From: Photobacterium sp. DA100
GTDB taxonomy: Bacteria > Pseudomonadota > Gammaproteobacteria > Enterobacterales > Vibrionaceae
Direction: 5' to 3'
Length of the DNA stretch: 64,000 nucleotides
NCBI RefSeq assembly: GCF_029223585.1
Contig: NZ_CP119423.1
Location: forward strand, 2,232,001 to 2,296,000
Shown here: in pieces, positions 63,338-64,000 of the stretch
Numbering within the stretch: the stretch's first letter is position 1
Layout of the letters: every line of letters starts with the position of its first letter
Translations under genes and position numbers: made by a program
The notes under the pieces: model-generated
The model's database searches: none
What the model was told of the DNA's origin: nothing
Seen by the model: only the letters and a program-made list of their open reading frames with translations

Positions 63338-63993
63338 CTTTGTCTGTGAAAAACCTAGCAATCCAACACGGTGAGAGCCCCCTTTTTTCACCGGTCAGTT
63401 TTGACGTTCAGCCCGGCGAGGTATTTACCTTAATGGGCCCAAGCGGTTGCGGGAAATCAACCCTGCTCAGTGCCATCGCAGGACATCTCGTTCATGACTT
63501 CTCTTTTTCCGGCGATGTCACGCTCAACGGGCAAAGTGTAATGACACTGGCTCCTGATCAGCGCTGTATCGGATTGCTATTTCAAGATGATTTGCTTTTC
63601 CCACATTTGAGTGTGCTGGAAAACCTCATGTTCGGTATCCCCCGCGACTGCAAAGGAAAAAACCGAGTTGAGCGCGCCGAAAAGACATTGATAACCCTTG
63701 GCTTGTCTCAGCTGGCCAGCAAGCAACCAAACGAGATATCTGGCGGCCAACGCGCGAGGATCAGCCTGATGCGGATGCTGCTGTCTGAGCCTCAAGCCGT
63801 GCTATTAGACGAGCCTTTTAGCAAACTCGATAAAGCACTACGCCATGAGTTCCGCCAGTTTGTCTTCGATCAGATCCAAAGTCGTCAGATCCCTGCGATC
63901 ATGGTGACCCATGATCATGATGACATCCCACCACAGGGCCACGTATTGGACTGGCCATGGACAACCGTAGTTCAGGAACAACAAGCATGTTAG
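63334..63993 (+). CDS. ynjD: YnjD-like ABC transporter ATP-binding protein
   Basis: A 219-residue ATPase. Walker A GPSGCGKST, signature ISGGQRARI, Walker B AVLLDEPFS, and VTHDHDD as the switch region. It powers YnjBC. The ATG at 63334 overlaps the ynjC stop, and its end overlaps a further start. Confidence 0.9.
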   Translation: MTLSVKNLAIQHGESPLFSPVSFDVQPGEVFTLMGPSGCGKSTLLSAIAGHLVHDFSFSGDVTLNGQSVMTLAPDQRCIGLLFQDDLLFPHLSVLENLMFGIPRDCKGKNRVERAEKTLITLGLSQLASKQPNEISGGQRARISLMRMLLSEPQAVLLDEPFSKLDKALRHEFRQFVFDQIQSRQIPAIMVTHDHDDIPPQGHVLDWPWTTVVQEQQAC

Positions 63994-64000
63994 ATAGATA
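63986..64000 (+). CDS. Start of a downstream gene, possibly ynjF (partial)
   Basis: An ATG at 63986 overlaps the ynjD stop codon by eight bases and reads MLDR before the window ends. In E. coli ynjF, a CDP-alcohol phosphatidyltransferase-family gene near ynjABCD, begins MLDR as well. Only four residues are visible, so this is an indication and not an identification. Confidence 0.35.

Noticed and set aside
1..64000. CRISPR arrays, insertion sequences, prophage, tRNA or rRNA genes
   Set aside because: No spaced direct repeats, transposase or integrase frames, or cloverleaf-like sequences were noticed in the window.

Overview
This window looks like a chromosomal segment of a marine gammaproteobacterium of the Vibrionaceae, probably Photobacterium or a close relative. 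The evidence is the gene set: PanP-type aspartate decarboxylase, family II pyrophosphatase, the tonB-exbBD-hutBCD / hutWXZ haem locus, a Vc2-type c-di-GMP riboswitch before tfoY, a DUF2860 outer membrane protein, MetP/MetS and EfpL. No rRNA, tRNA, CRISPR array, prophage or insertion sequence was seen. Gene families were assigned from recalled sequence signatures, not from database searches.

Layout. 1-16.7 kb is mostly housekeeping: a partial TonB-dependent haem receptor (Fur box upstream), rplY, a DUF1289 protein, cobT, polB, a degenerate nucleotidyltransferase-like protein, two CSS-EAL c-di-GMP phosphodiesterases, efpL, yciU, emrD, ribA, ppaC and a patatin-like phospholipase. 16.7-23.3 kb holds envelope and small proteins (a 29-aa YnhF-like membrane peptide, two outer membrane barrels, the MetP/MetS transporter) and panP. 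23.7-29.2 kb is the TMAO respiration locus: torR divergent from torC-torA, then torD behind a terminator.

30.4-46 kb is the centrepiece: an 18-gene ethanolamine-utilisation microcompartment cluster on the minus strand, in the order eutS-P-Q-T-D-M-M-N-E-J-G-A-B-C-L, then a PduS-like flavin/Fe-S protein, a PduT-like shell protein, and eutH. It encodes shell (EutS, L, M x2, N, PduT-like), signature lyase (EutBC), reactivase (EutA), aldehyde and alcohol dehydrogenases (EutE, EutG), phosphotransacetylase (EutD), corrinoid adenosyltransferase (EutT), accessory proteins (EutJ, P, Q) and permease (EutH). It lacks eutK and any adjacent regulator. The PduT-like protein has Gly where the Fe-S-ligating Cys of PduT is expected, and EutG carries an encapsulation-type N-terminal helix like those of EutC and EutE. 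CobT (2.5 kb) and the PduS-like protein connect the cluster to cobalamin supply and reduction.

46.9-54.3 kb is the Fur-controlled haem locus (hutWXZ divergent from tonB-exbB-exbD-hutBCD). 54.7-56.8 kb has purR, then a GEMM-I c-di-GMP riboswitch and tfoY; together with the two EAL proteins this makes c-di-GMP a recurring theme. 57.5 kb to the end is a ynj cluster: ynjA, a fused VTT-membrane/FAD-disulfide oxidoreductase, ynjB, ynjC, ynjD and the first codons of a probable ynjF.

No wholly novel system is evident. The most unusual elements are the eut/pdu hybrid microcompartment, the oxidoreductase fusion in the ynj cluster, an exact FNR-type dyad between two convergent genes, and two perfect 12-10-12 palindromes upstream of a CSS-EAL gene and panP.
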